Below are positions 35,295-44,933 of a DNA stretch of 64,000 nt, piece after piece. Source of the stretch: Pseudomonas sp. 21 (GTDB lineage: Bacteria; Pseudomonadota; Gammaproteobacteria; Pseudomonadales; Pseudomonadaceae); NCBI RefSeq assembly GCF_000955805.1, contig NZ_JYOA01000007.1, forward strand, positions 441,272 to 505,271, read 5' to 3'. Each line of letters begins with the position of its first letter. Position 1 is the stretch's first letter. The translations under genes and the position numbers were made by a program. The notes under the pieces are model-generated. The model ran no database searches. It worked only from the letters and a program-made list of their open reading frames with translations, and was not told the origin of the DNA.

Positions 35295-36653
35295 ATGTCC
35301 TCCCCGCGTATCTGGCTGCGCAACCCGCAGGCCATCTTCACCGCTAATGATCAGGACGCCCGTGGCGGCATCGTCGTCCAGGACGGCCGCATCGTCGAAC
35401 TGGTCGCTGCCGGCCAGCAGCCTTCGGCCCCCGTCCAGCAGACCTTCGACGCCAGCCAGCACGTGCTGACGCCCGGCCTGATCAACACCCACCACCACTT
35501 CTACCAGACCCTCACCCGCGCCTGGGCGCCCGTGGTGAACCAACCGCTGTTCCCCTGGCTGAAGACCCTCTACCCGGTATGGGCGCGCCTGACCCCCGAG
35601 CAACTGGGCGTGGCCACCAAGGTCGCCCTGGCCGAACTGCTGCTCTCGGGCTGCACCACCGCCGCCGACCACCACTACCTGTTCCCCGACGGCCTCGAGC
35701 AGGCCATCGACGTGCAGGCCGGCGTGGTCCGGGAACTGGGCATGCGCGCCATGCTCACCCGTGGCTCCATGAGCCTGGGCGAAGCCGATGGCGGCCTGCC
35801 GCCGCAGCAGACCGTGCAGAGCGCCGAAGCCATCCTCGACGACAGCCAGCGCCTGATCCGCGAGTACCACCAGCGCGGCGAAGGCGCCCAGGTGCAGATC
35901 GCCCTGGCGCCCTGCTCGCCCTTCTCGGTCACCCCGGAAATCATGCGCGCCAGCGCCGAACTGGCCGAGCGCGAGGACGTGCACCTGCACACCCACCTCG
36001 CCGAAACCCTCGACGAGGAAGACTTCTGCCTGCAGCGCTTCGGCCAGCGCACCGTGGATTACCTGGACAGCGTCGGCTGGCTCGGCCCGCGCACCTGGCT
36101 GGCCCACGGCATTCACTTCAACGACGAGGAAATCCAGCGCCTGGGCGCCGCCGGCACGGGCGTCTGCCATTGCCCCAGCTCGAACATGCGCCTGGCCTCG
36201 GGCATCTGCCCGACGGTGGCGCTGGAAGCCGCCGGCGCGCCGGTGGGCATCGGCGTGGACGGCTCGGCCTCCAACGACGCCTCCAACATGATCCTCGAAG
36301 CCCGCCAGGCCCTGTACATCCAGCGCCTGCGCTACGGCGCCGAGCAGATCACCCCGGAACGCGCGCTGGGCTGGGCCACCAAAGGCTCGGCCAAGCTGAT
36401 CGGCCGCAGTGACATCGGCGAACTGGCCGTGGGCAAGCAGGCCGACCTGGCGCTGTTCAAGCTCGACGAGCTGCGCTTCTCCGGCAGCCACGACCCGCTC
36501 TCCGCGCTGCTGCTGTGCGGCGCCGACAAGGCTGACCGGATCATGATCGGCGGCATCTGGCGCGTGGTGGACGGGGAAGTCGAAGGCCTCGACCTCAAGC
36601 GCCTGATCGCCGACCACACCCAGGCGGCGCGCAAGCTGCTCGGTACGCTGTAA
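35295..36653 (+). CDS. 8-oxoguanine deaminase (amidohydrolase superfamily)
   Basis: 452-residue metal-dependent deaminase closely resembling the P. aeruginosa enzyme PA0142, shown to convert 8-oxoguanine to urate. Metal and catalytic motifs are [51 protein letters not shown] and [12 protein letters not shown] (metal-binding Asp). It may clear oxidised guanine or feed purine catabolism alongside xdhABC. The ATG at 35295 follows GGAGAATTCATCC; an upstream in-frame opening lacks such a site. Confidence 0.9.
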   Translation: MSSPRIWLRNPQAIFTANDQDARGGIVVQDGRIVELVAAGQQPSAPVQQTFDASQHVLTPGLINTHHHFYQTLTRAWAPVVNQPLFPWLKTLYPVWARLTPEQLGVATKVALAELLLSGCTTAADHHYLFPDGLEQAIDVQAGVVRELGMRAMLTRGSMSLGEADGGLPPQQTVQSAEAILDDSQRLIREYHQRGEGAQVQIALAPCSPFSVTPEIMRASAELAEREDVHLHTHLAETLDEEDFCLQRFGQRTVDYLDSVGWLGPRTWLAHGIHFNDEEIQRLGAAGTGVCHCPSSNMRLASGICPTVALEAAGAPVGIGVDGSASNDASNMILEARQALYIQRLRYGAEQITPERALGWATKGSAKLIGRSDIGELAVGKQADLALFKLDELRFSGSHDPLSALLLCGADKADRIMIGGIWRVVDGEVEGLDLKRLIADHTQAARKLLGTL

Positions 36654-36665
36654 ACCTCAGCCGTC

Positions 36666-36746
36666 GTAGGAGCGGACTGCGTCCGCGATGGACAACCGAC
36701 AGGCTTGGAGCCGTCGGGGATCGATCGCGGACAAAGTCCGCCCACA
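36666..36746. repeat. REP pair with one diverged arm
   Basis: GTAGGAGCGGACTGCGTCCGCGAT is opposed by ATCGCGGACAAAGTCCGCCCACAC. The centres differ (TGCG against AAAG), so the pair has decayed. Confidence 0.75.
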
Positions 36747-36985
36747 CCCATCTGCGCTCCTGCACCCGGCACGGACTCCCGCCTTCTCTCCTGCTCGCCA
36801 TAATCGTGGCTCCGGATGCCATTCCAGCGGGCACGTTTTGCCATCGAAAAATCGCTACAGCCCGCGCCACGCAAGGGCTGCGCACTACCGCCCGTCGCCA
36901 TCCCGACAGCCGCGATAAGCGGTCATTCACTGAAAACCCCTCTAGATCAAGGGTCTACCCCTTGCGACGGGAATATGCCGTCAGT

Positions 36986-37032
36986 TTGACATCACCCATT
37001 GGCACTCTAGTTTTAAATCGCCGGGCCGAATT
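36986..37032 (+). promoter_or_regulatory. Candidate promoters of the che2 cluster
   Basis: A sigma-70-like TTGACA (36986) lies 16 bp before TAGTTT (37008). A FliA-like TCTAGTTT (37006-37013) lies 11 bp before GCCGAATT (37025-37032). The two overlap. The remaining 36654-37099 gap holds a REP pair and no gene. Confidence 0.5.
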
Positions 37033-37099
37033 CCTGCTCAAGACGTTGTCAGCAGCCGTTTGGCCCGGTTACCGGCGCCCGGCAATGGAGTGCACTTCA

Positions 37100-38287
37100 A
37101 TGCGCGATTCACAGTTGGACCCTCTGGCGGTTCAGGAAGCCGGCCAGGATTGGCCGCGGCGCCTCATCATCCAGACCCTGCCCTGGGCGGTGGTCGCCGT
37201 GCTCTGCGCGGTCGGCGTGCCGTTCTGGTGGATGCTGCCGATCGGCTGGGTCTCCAGCCTGGTGCTGAGCAGCCTGCTGTGCGGCACCGGCAAGGCCGCC
37301 GCCGAAACACAGGCAGTCACCCTGCAAAGCGACGCGTTGCCTCAGTGGCGCCCGCTGCAGGAAGCGGTGGAAGGCCACCTGGCCCAGCTCAACGGCCATA
37401 CCCACCAGATCGACAGCCTCCTGCACCAGGCGATCCGCCAGCTGACCGACAGCTTCCACGCCCTCGCCGATCGCATCGACACCCAGCGCGGCCTGTCCCA
37501 CTCGCTGATCGAACGCTACGACGGGCGCGGCCACATGGACGGCGACATCGACTTCCAGCGCTTCATCCACGCCACCCAGGAAACCCTCGGGCTGTTCGTC
37601 GAAGCCACCCTGGAAACCAGCCGCACCTCGCAGCAACTGGTCGAGCGCATGGACCGCGTGACCCACAAGATTGCCGAGATCCTGCAGTCCACCCAGGACA
37701 TGGACGCCATCGCCAAGCAGACCAACCTGCTGGCCTTGAACGCCGCCATCGAGGCCGCCCGCGCCGGCGAAAGCGGCCGCGGATTCGCCGTGGTGGCCGA
37801 CGAGGTGCGCGCGCTGTCCACCCGCTCCACGCACTTCTCCCAGGCCATCCGCGAGCACGTCGACGTGGTCTACCGCGAGATCAAGGACGCCGAAGGCGCG
37901 ATCAGCCAGCTGGCCGACAAGGACATGACCTTCGCCCTGGATTCGCGCAAGAAGATCCAGCACATGCTCGACGAGCTCGACACCATGAACCAGCACACCG
38001 TGAAGGTGGTGCAGGAGCTGGACCGCATCTCCCTGGAAGTGGGCGACGGCGTCAACGCCGCGGTCACCGCCCTGCAGTTCCAGGACATGAGCAGCCAGCT
38101 GCTCGGCCAGATCGGCAAGCACAACGCCCGCCTCGGCGCACTCGCCGTCGGCCTCGGTGCGCTGGATGGCCGCGAACCCGGCGAATGGAGCGAACGCCTG
38201 CGCGGCGAAGTCGCCGAACTCGGTCGCCCCCTGAGCAATCCGGTCGCCCAGACCAGCCTCAGCGCTGGCGAGGTGGAACTGTTCTGA
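37100..38287 (+). CDS. Methyl-accepting chemotaxis-like protein, short membrane form
   Basis: 395-residue receptor-like protein heading the che2 cluster. Two hydrophobic segments at residues about 25-60 ([34 protein letters not shown]) have almost no periplasmic loop, so there is no external ligand domain and no visible HAMP. The signalling hairpin [36 protein letters not shown] is intact. The C-terminus ([20 protein letters not shown]) resembles CheZ-like/MCP regulatory text. In P. aeruginosa a receptor gene also precedes cheY here. Start 37100 has GGAG upstream; ATG 37085 is also in frame. Confidence 0.85.
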   Translation: MRDSQLDPLAVQEAGQDWPRRLIIQTLPWAVVAVLCAVGVPFWWMLPIGWVSSLVLSSLLCGTGKAAAETQAVTLQSDALPQWRPLQEAVEGHLAQLNGHTHQIDSLLHQAIRQLTDSFHALADRIDTQRGLSHSLIERYDGRGHMDGDIDFQRFIHATQETLGLFVEATLETSRTSQQLVERMDRVTHKIAEILQSTQDMDAIAKQTNLLALNAAIEAARAGESGRGFAVVADEVRALSTRSTHFSQAIREHVDVVYREIKDAEGAISQLADKDMTFALDSRKKIQHMLDELDTMNQHTVKVVQELDRISLEVGDGVNAAVTALQFQDMSSQLLGQIGKHNARLGALAVGLGALDGREPGEWSERLRGEVAELGRPLSNPVAQTSLSAGEVELF

Positions 38288-38313
38288 ACTGAAGGCAAAG
38301 CAGGAGCCCCGAC

Positions 38314-38364
38314 ATGCTGCAGTCCGTCTTCGAATACCTCGCCAACCTCGCCCTCATCGGCTGA
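38314..38364 (+). CDS. Micro-ORF of 16 codons in the che2 operon
   Basis: ATG with a good GCAGGAG site 8-9 bases upstream encodes MLQSVFEYLANLALIG and a TGA. The peptide is hydrophobic and could form an amphipathic helix. It lies in the 170-base gap between the receptor-like gene and cheY, where neighbours are otherwise tightly packed. Translation is unproven; it may be a leader peptide or chance. Confidence 0.4.
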   Translation: MLQSVFEYLANLALIG

Positions 38365-38457
38365 GCCCCACACACCATTTCCGCGCGCCGGGATGGCGCG
38401 AGCACTTGCGCGCCTGGCAACCAGCAAAAGCATTGCAATCCGAGGAGAACCAACGCA

Positions 38458-38823
38458 ATGGGAAAGCAGATTCTGATCGTCGATGACTCGGCCTCGATCC
38501 GGCAGATGCTGAGCTTCACGCTCAAGTCCGCCGGCTACGAGGTGGACGAGGCCGTGGACGGCAAGGACGGCCTGGGCAAGGCCCAGCGCAAGACCTACAA
38601 CCTGGTCTTCACCGACCAGAACATGCCGAACATGGACGGCCTGACGCTGATTCGCAGCCTGCGCGACATGGCCGGCTACCGCGGCACGCCGATCCTCATG
38701 CTGACCACCGAATCCAGCGACGCCATGAAGCAGCAGGGCAAGAGCGCCGGCGCCACCGGCTGGCTGGTCAAGCCGTTCGACCCGCCGAAGCTGCTGGAAG
38801 TGACCCGCAAGGTCCTGCCCTAG
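38458..38823 (+). CDS. cheY: Chemotaxis response regulator CheY (cluster 2)
   Basis: 121-residue single-domain receiver. Acidic pocket is VDDSAS (Asp9-Asp10) and the phosphoacceptor is Asp53 in FTDQNMPNMDG. The switch Thr is in LTTES and the Lys in LVKPFDP. No output domain is present. It lies 11 bases before cheA. It probably competes for or transmits phosphate within this second chemosensory system rather than controlling the main flagellar motor path. Confidence 0.93.
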   Translation: MGKQILIVDDSASIRQMLSFTLKSAGYEVDEAVDGKDGLGKAQRKTYNLVFTDQNMPNMDGLTLIRSLRDMAGYRGTPILMLTTESSDAMKQQGKSAGATGWLVKPFDPPKLLEVTRKVLP

Positions 38824-38834
38824 GGGAACCCTGA

Positions 38835-40739
38835 ATGGCTACCGGTATGGAGCAATTCCTCCAGGTGTTCTTCGAGGAAACCGACGAACACCTGGCGACC
38901 CTCGAACTCCTGCTGATCGGGCTCGACCTCGACCAGCCGGACGCCGAGACGCTCAATGGCATTTTCCGCGCGGCGCACTCGATCAAGGGCTCCAGCGGCA
39001 TGTTCGGCTTCGACGACCTGACCGCCGTGACCCACGAGCTGGAGACGCTGCTCGACCGCATCCGTTGCGGGCAGACTGCGCTGCACGTGGACATGATCGG
39101 CGCGTTCCTCGAAGCCCGCGACGTATTGCAGCGCCTGCTCGACGCACACCGCAGCCAGGTACCCGATCCGGACGTGCCGGTTGCGGCCACCGTGGAGCGC
39201 CTGCGCGCCTGGCTGGCAGCACCGGCCGCCGCAACTGCCGATGCCCCCTCCGGCCTGTTCGAAGACGCTCCTGCCGCGACAGAGACCAGCGCCAGCGATG
39301 AGGACTTCGGCTTCTTCGACGATGCGCCCGGCATGCCCGGCGCCAGCGCAACCGGCGCCGCCAGCGACGATGATTTCGGTTTCTTCGACGACGCCCCCGG
39401 CGCGCCGGACGCCAGGCCCGTCGAGCCCTACGGCCTCTTCGACAAGGCGCCGGGCGCACCGGCCACATCCGCTCCGGTCGCCGCCAGCGAAGCACCGAAA
39501 GCCGCGCCGACCGTGGCGAAGGCAACCGCCGCGCCGCGCGCCGACAGCGAATCCAGCTCCATCCGCGTCAGCGTCGAGAAGATCGACAGCCTGATCAACC
39601 TGGTGGGCGAATTGGTGATCACCCAGGCCATGCTCAGCCAGCTCAGCGAGGACCTCGATCCCGCGCACTTCGAGCGCCTGCAGCAGGCCCTGGCGCAACT
39701 GGAACACAACACCCGCGACCTGCAGGAATCGGTGATGTCGATCCGCATGCTGCCGATCAGCTTCATCTTCAGCCGCTTCCCGCGCCTGGTGCACGACACC
39801 TCCGCGCGCCTGGGCAAGCAGGTCGAGCTGATCCTCCAGGGCGAGCACACCGAGCTGGACAAGAGCGTCATCGAAAAGCTCAGCGACCCGCTCACCCACA
39901 TCGTGCGCAACAGCATCGACCACGGCATCGAGACGCCCGCCGAACGCCTGGCCGCCGGCAAGCCGGCGCAGGGCTCGGTGAAACTCGCCGCCAGCCACCA
40001 GGGCGGCAGCGTGGTGGTGGAAATCTCCGATGACGGCCGCGGCCTGTCGCGCGAGCGCATCCTCGCCAAGGCCCGTGAGAAAGGCCTGCCAGTGCACGAC
40101 GGGATGACCGACGCGGAAGTCTGGCAACTGATCTTCATGCCCGGTTTTTCCACCGCCGAAGCGGTTACCGAACTCTCCGGCCGCGGGGTCGGCATGGACG
40201 TGGTGCGACGCAACATCCAGGCCATGGGCGGGCGGATCGACATCGATTCGGCACCGGGCATGGGCACCCGCATGAGCATCCGCCTGCCGCTGACCCTGGC
40301 CATCCTCGACGGCCTGATCGTCGCCGTGGAGCAGGTCAACTACGTGGTGCCACTGACCTACATCGTCGAGTCGCTACAGGCCCGCGCCGACGACGTGCGC
40401 GGCCTCGCCGGCGAGGAATCGACGGTGATCCGAGTACGCGGCGAATACCTGCCGCTGTTCTCCCTCAACCAGTTGCTGCGCATCGGCGCCGAGCCCATGC
40501 CGCCGGAGCAGGGCATCGTGGTGATCCTCGAATCCGAGGGCCGCAGCTTCGCCCTGCAGGTGGACGAGCTGGTGGGCCAGCAGCAAGTGGTGATCAAGAG
40601 CCTGGAACAGAACTTCCGCCGGATCGACGGGATCGCCGGCGCCACCATCATGGGCGACGGCAGCGTCGCCCTGATCCTCGATGTCGATGCCCTGCCGCGT
40701 CTGGCAGCACAAGGAGAATCCACCCATGAGCGCAGCTGA
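38835..40739 (+). CDS. cheA: Chemotaxis histidine kinase CheA (cluster 2)
   Basis: 634-residue CheA. The P1 phosphotransfer domain has His48 in [13 protein letters not shown]. No conventional P2 domain is seen. Instead residues about 135-240 form an acidic/Ala-Pro linker with four copies of G(L/F)F(D/E)xAP (140, 159, 182, 200). P3 dimerisation starts at [18 protein letters not shown]4 has the N-box [16 protein letters not shown] and G-boxes ([26 protein letters not shown]). P5 is a CheW-like end. The cheW start lies inside its 3' end (14-base overlap). Confidence 0.95.
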   Translation: MATGMEQFLQVFFEETDEHLATLELLLIGLDLDQPDAETLNGIFRAAHSIKGSSGMFGFDDLTAVTHELETLLDRIRCGQTALHVDMIGAFLEARDVLQRLLDAHRSQVPDPDVPVAATVERLRAWLAAPAAATADAPSGLFEDAPAATETSASDEDFGFFDDAPGMPGASATGAASDDDFGFFDDAPGAPDARPVEPYGLFDKAPGAPATSAPVAASEAPKAAPTVAKATAAPRADSESSSIRVSVEKIDSLINLVGELVITQAMLSQLSEDLDPAHFERLQQALAQLEHNTRDLQESVMSIRMLPISFIFSRFPRLVHDTSARLGKQVELILQGEHTELDKSVIEKLSDPLTHIVRNSIDHGIETPAERLAAGKPAQGSVKLAASHQGGSVVVEISDDGRGLSRERILAKAREKGLPVHDGMTDAEVWQLIFMPGFSTAEAVTELSGRGVGMDVVRRNIQAMGGRIDIDSAPGMGTRMSIRLPLTLAILDGLIVAVEQVNYVVPLTYIVESLQARADDVRGLAGEESTVIRVRGEYLPLFSLNQLLRIGAEPMPPEQGIVVILESEGRSFALQVDELVGQQQVVIKSLEQNFRRIDGIAGATIMGDGSVALILDVDALPRLAAQGESTHERS

Positions 40740-41211
40740 AGCCAGCGCGGCAAGCAGCCCGGTGCAGGAGTACCTGACCTTCACCCTGGGCCGCGAGGAA
40801 TACGCCATCGACATCCTGCGCGTGCAGGAAATCCGTGGCTACGACCAGGTCACGGCGATCGCCAATGCCCCCGCCTTCATCAAGGGCGTGATCAACCTGC
40901 GCGGCGCCATCGTTCCCATCGTCGACCTGCGGATCAAGTTCAACCTGGCCGACATCAGCTACGACCAGTTCACCGTGGTGATCATCCTCAACGTCGGCCG
41001 GCGCATCGTCGGCGCGGTGGTGGATTCGGTCTCCGACGTGATCGCCCTGGCCGGCGAGGAGATCAAGCCGCGCCCCGAATTCGCCGCCAGCTTCGACACC
41101 GAGTACCTGCTGGGCCTGGCCACCGCCGGTGAGCGGATGCTCATCCTGGTGGACATCGAAAAACTCATGACCAGCCGTGAAATGGCGCTGGTCGACGAAA
41201 CCGCCGCCTGA
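40726..41211 (+). CDS. cheW: Chemotaxis coupling protein CheW (cluster 2)
   Basis: 161-residue CheW linking CheA to receptors. It has [24 protein letters not shown], then [19 protein letters not shown] and [11 protein letters not shown], the standard two-subdomain pattern. The frame is open further upstream inside cheA, but AAGGAGA precedes the ATG at 40726. It is translationally coupled to cheA. Confidence 0.94.
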   Translation: MSAAEASAASSPVQEYLTFTLGREEYAIDILRVQEIRGYDQVTAIANAPAFIKGVINLRGAIVPIVDLRIKFNLADISYDQFTVVIILNVGRRIVGAVVDSVSDVIALAGEEIKPRPEFAASFDTEYLLGLATAGERMLILVDIEKLMTSREMALVDETAA

Positions 41212-41232
41212 TCGCGACCGAGGACAAACAAC

Positions 41233-43257
41233 ATGGGTCTGTTCAACGCACACGCCGTGGCGCAGCAACGCGCCGACCGCATCACCGCCATCCTCCACAG
41301 CCTGGTCGACGGCAACCTCGACGTCGCCATCGGCGAAGCCCCCGCGCCCGGCTACGAGCGCCTGTACGACGGGCTGCGCAACGTCCAGCGCAGCCTGCGC
41401 GAGCAGCGCGCGGAACTGGCCCAGGCCGAAGCACTGGAAGCCGGCCTGGTGGAGATGACGCGCCAGCACGAGCTGGGCTGGATCGACGAGGTGATCCCGG
41501 TGGACAAGTTCGCCGGCCGCCCGGCGCGCATCGCCAAGGGCATCAACGACCTGGTCGCCGCGCACATCGCGGTGAAGATGAGGGTCGTCGCCACCGTCAC
41601 CGCCTACGGCAAGGGTGACTACTCGGTGGACATGGACCGCCTGCCGGGCAAGAAGGCCATCATCACCGAGGCCATCGACGGCGTGCGCGACAGCCTCAAG
41701 GCCAACGCCGACGCCGCCGAGTACAACGCGCGGATCAAGAGCGCGCTGGATAACGTCTCGGCCAACGTGATGATCGCCAACAACGACCTCGAGATCATCT
41801 ACATGAACCGCACGGTGACCGAGATGCTCGGCAACGCCGAGGCCGACATCCGCAAGCAGCTGCCGAACTTCAACGCCAGCCGCCTGATGGGCGCCAACAT
41901 CGACATGTTCCACAAGAACCCGGCGCACCAGCGCGGCATGCTCGCGCACCTCACCGCGCGGCATAAGGCCGAACTGAACCTGGGTGGCCGCCGCTTCGCC
42001 CTGGACGTGGTGCCGGTGTTCAATGATGCCGGCGAACGCCTGGGCTCGGCGGTGCAGTGGACCGACCGCACCGAGGAATTCCGCGCCGAGCAGGAAGTCT
42101 CGCAACTGGTGGACGCCGCCGTCGCCGGCGACTTCAGCAAGCGCATCGAGGCCTCGAACAAAGAGGGCTTCTTCCTGAAGATCGCCACCGGCCTGAACAA
42201 CCTGGTGGATACCGCCGACAAGGGCCTGCGCGACGTCACCCGCGTGCTCGGTGCCCTGGCCCAGGGCGACCTGACCCAGCGCATCGACGCCGATTACCAG
42301 GGCACCTTCGGCGAGCTCAAGGACTACGCCAACGAGACCGCGCAGAGCCTGTCGCGCATGCTCGGGCAGATTCGCGAAGCGGCCGACACCATCCACACCG
42401 CCGCCAGCGAGATCGCCAGCGGCAACGCCGAGCTCTCCACCCGCACCGAGCAGCAGGCTTCCAGCCTGGAAGAAACCGCCTCGAGCATGGAAGAGCTGAC
42501 CAGCACCGTGAAGCTCAACGCCGAGAACGCGCGCCAGGCCAACTCGCTGGCGGTGAATGCGTCCGAAGTCGCCACCGAAGGCGGCAGCGTGGTGCAGAAG
42601 GTGGTGGGCACCATGTCGGCCATCAACGACTCGGCGCGCAAGATCGCCGACATCATTGGCGTGATCGACGGCATCGCCTTCCAGACCAACATCCTCGCGC
42701 TCAATGCCGCGGTGGAAGCGGCGCGCGCCGGCGAGCAGGGCCGTGGCTTCGCCGTGGTGGCCGGTGAAGTACGCACCCTGGCGCAGCGCTCCGCCGCCGC
42801 CGCCAAGGAGATCAAGACGCTGATCAACGACTCGGTGGACAAGGTCGAGAGCGGCAACACCCTGGTCGCCCAGGCCGGCCAGACCATGAGTGACATCGTG
42901 GTGGCGATCAAGCGCGTCACCGACATCATGGCGGAGATCGCCGCCGCCTCCGCCGAGCAGAGCAGCGGCATCGAGGAAGTGAACGGCGCCGTGTCGCAGA
43001 TGGACGAGATGACCCAGCAGAACGCTGCCCTGGTGGAAGAGGCCGCGGCGTCGGCCGAAGCCCTGCAGGAGCAGGCCGGCATGCTCAACCAGCAGGTCGG
43101 GGTGTTCAAGCTCGAGTCCATCGCGGCCACCGTGGTGCCGCTGGCCTCTGCCCGCCCGGCCCGCGCCGAGCCGGCTGCGCACACCTCGCGCGCCGCCCGC
43201 GGCGTGGCCAAGGCAGTGCGCGCCAAGGGCAAGGAAGACGACTGGGAAGAGTTCTGA
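41233..43257 (+). CDS. aer2: Soluble haem-PAS chemoreceptor, Aer2/McpB type
   Basis: 674-residue receptor with no membrane segments. N-terminal HAMP-like units (residues about 1-160) precede a PAS domain (about 165-285) with FHKNPAHQR (His227, His232) and VQWTDRT (Trp276). The 49-residue spacing of His227 to Trp276 equals that of the haem ligand and O2-contact residues I recall for P. aeruginosa Aer2 (His234, Trp283). Further HAMP text and the signalling tip [31 protein letters not shown] follow. The C-terminus DWEEF is a CheR-docking pentapeptide. It is expected to sense oxygen or another gas for the cluster-2 kinase. Confidence 0.93.
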   Translation: MGLFNAHAVAQQRADRITAILHSLVDGNLDVAIGEAPAPGYERLYDGLRNVQRSLREQRAELAQAEALEAGLVEMTRQHELGWIDEVIPVDKFAGRPARIAKGINDLVAAHIAVKMRVVATVTAYGKGDYSVDMDRLPGKKAIITEAIDGVRDSLKANADAAEYNARIKSALDNVSANVMIANNDLEIIYMNRTVTEMLGNAEADIRKQLPNFNASRLMGANIDMFHKNPAHQRGMLAHLTARHKAELNLGGRRFALDVVPVFNDAGERLGSAVQWTDRTEEFRAEQEVSQLVDAAVAGDFSKRIEASNKEGFFLKIATGLNNLVDTADKGLRDVTRVLGALAQGDLTQRIDADYQGTFGELKDYANETAQSLSRMLGQIREAADTIHTAASEIASGNAELSTRTEQQASSLEETASSMEELTSTVKLNAENARQANSLAVNASEVATEGGSVVQKVVGTMSAINDSARKIADIIGVIDGIAFQTNILALNAAVEAARAGEQGRGFAVVAGEVRTLAQRSAAAAKEIKTLINDSVDKVESGNTLVAQAGQTMSDIVVAIKRVTDIMAEIAAASAEQSSGIEEVNGAVSQMDEMTQQNAALVEEAAASAEALQEQAGMLNQQVGVFKLESIAATVVPLASARPARAEPAAHTSRAARGVAKAVRAKGKEDDWEEF

Positions 43258-43360
43258 TCGGGCGGGGCTGAAGGATGGCGGCAGCCGGAGCAATGGGAGG
43301 GTCGGCCGCCGCGGGCGGGCCAGGGATGGCCGGGCGATACCCACCGCACACTGTGTTCCT

Positions 43361-43425
43361 GTAGGAGCGGGCCATGCCCGCGACAGCCCGGCGCGAGGCG
43401 GATCGCGGGCATGGCCCGCTCCTAC
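43361..43425. repeat. Inverted REP pair (GGGCCATGCCC type) inside the che2 operon
   Basis: GTAGGAGCGGGCCATGCCCGCGA and its exact reverse complement flank a 20-base spacer between the receptor gene and cheR. Confidence 0.9.
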
Positions 43426-43482
43426 AACAACCTGAAGACCTCGCTGCTATCCACGCACTCCGCTGACCGTCGAGACCCGCCA

Positions 43483-44325
43483 ATGCCCATCCACCTGCCC
43501 GCCCCCGAGCACGAATTCCACTACACCCGCCGGGACTTCCAGCAGGTGCGCGAGCGCTTGTACCAGCACGCCGGCATCAGCCTCTCGGAAAACAAGCAGC
43601 AGCTGGTCTACAGCCGTCTCTCGCGGCGCCTGCGCAGCCTGCGGCTGGGCAGCTTCGCCGAGTACTTCGCCTATCTGGAGGCCCACGAGGAAGAGTGGCA
43701 GCAGTTCGTCAATGCGCTGACCACCAACCTCACCGCCTTCTTCCGCGAGAAGCACCATTTCGACCACCTCGGCCGCTTCGCCGTCGAGCAGTTGCAGGAC
43801 CACCAGCCGCTGCGCTTCTGGTCCACCGCCTCCAGCACCGGCGAGGAGCCCTATTCCATGGCCATGACCCTGGTGGACGCCCTGGGCAGCTTCAGCCCGC
43901 CCCTGGAGCTGATCGCCTCGGACATCGACACCGGTGTGCTCGGTCATGCGCGCCAGGGCATCTACCCGCTGGAGCGCATCGAGGCGCTGAGCCCGGCACA
44001 GAAAAGACGCTTCTTCCTCCGCGGCACCGGCGGCAACGCCGGCAAGGCGCGGGTGGTGCGCGAACTGCGGCAGATGATCGACTACCGGCAGATCAACCTG
44101 CTGGACCGCGACTGGGGTATTCCCGGCAACCTGGACGCGATCTTCTGCCGCAACGTGATGATCTATTTCGACAAGCCGACCCAGACCCGCCTGCTCGAAC
44201 GCATGGTGCGCCTGCTGCGGCCGGGCGGGCTGTTCTTCGCCGGGCACTCGGAAAACTTCGTCCACGCCAGCCACCTGGTCCGCTCGGTAGGGCGCACGAC
44301 CTACCAGGCGGTGGGGAGCCATTGA
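43483..44325 (+). CDS. cheR: Chemotaxis methyltransferase CheR (cluster 2)
   Basis: 280-residue SAM-dependent methyltransferase for receptor glutamates. The N-terminal helical domain has GISLSENKQQLVYSRLSRRLR and NALTTNLTAFFRE. The SAM-binding domain has RFWSTASSTGEEPYSMAM, ELIASDIDT, FCRNVMIYFDKP and LLRPGGLFFAGHSE. ATG at 43483 is used; the frame opens earlier through the REP element. The cheD ATG overlaps its stop. The receptor upstream ends in DWEEF, a likely tether. Confidence 0.94.
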   Translation: MPIHLPAPEHEFHYTRRDFQQVRERLYQHAGISLSENKQQLVYSRLSRRLRSLRLGSFAEYFAYLEAHEEEWQQFVNALTTNLTAFFREKHHFDHLGRFAVEQLQDHQPLRFWSTASSTGEEPYSMAMTLVDALGSFSPPLELIASDIDTGVLGHARQGIYPLERIEALSPAQKRRFFLRGTGGNAGKARVVRELRQMIDYRQINLLDRDWGIPGNLDAIFCRNVMIYFDKPTQTRLLERMVRLLRPGGLFFAGHSENFVHASHLVRSVGRTTYQAVGSH

Positions 44326-44918
44326 TGGGCGCCGCCCTCGACCAACCCAATCGCTACTACGACCCGCGCTTCGGCATGGAAGCGGTGAAGCTGCTGCCCG
44401 GCGAGTGCTACGTCACTGCCGAGCCGCTGATGCTGGTCACCGTGCTCGGCTCCTGCGTCTCGGTCTGCCTGCGCGACCGCAGCAGCGGGCTGGGCGGCAT
44501 GAACCACTTCATGCTGCCCGGCGACACCGGCGTGCAGGGCCTGATGTCCAATTCCGGGCGCTATGGTGTGCACGCCATGGACCTGCTGATCAACGGCCTG
44601 ATGCGCCGCGGCGGCCAGCGGCGGCATTTCGAAGCCAAGGTATTCGGCGGCGGCTCGGTGCTGAAGAACCTCAGCGCCGACGTCGGCCAGCGCAACGTCG
44701 AGTTCGTCCTGCAGTACCTGGAGGACGAGGGCATCCCGCTGGCCGCCCAGGACCTGCTCGACGTGCACCCGCGCAAGGTCTACTTCTTTCCCGGCAGCGG
44801 CCGGGTGCTGGTGCGCAAGTTGCGTACCCTGGCCAACGACACAGTGCTGCAGCGCGAGCGGCAGTACTGCCAGCAACTGTCCCGCCGGGAGCGCGGCGGG
44901 AGCATCGACCTGTTCTGA
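44325..44918 (+). CDS. cheD: Chemoreceptor glutamine deamidase CheD
   Basis: 197-residue CheD. The catalytic Cys is in VTVLGSCVSVCLRD and the His in GGMNHFMLPG. AKVFGGGSVL and RKVYFFPGSGRVLVRKL are also typical. It deamidates receptor glutamines to glutamates and may respond to CheY-P. The start shares one base with the cheR stop (TGATG), and cheB follows after 15 bases. Confidence 0.93.
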   Translation: MGAALDQPNRYYDPRFGMEAVKLLPGECYVTAEPLMLVTVLGSCVSVCLRDRSSGLGGMNHFMLPGDTGVQGLMSNSGRYGVHAMDLLINGLMRRGGQRRHFEAKVFGGGSVLKNLSADVGQRNVEFVLQYLEDEGIPLAAQDLLDVHPRKVYFFPGSGRVLVRKLRTLANDTVLQRERQYCQQLSRRERGGSIDLF

Positions 44919-44933
44919 ACGGAGGGACGCCCG

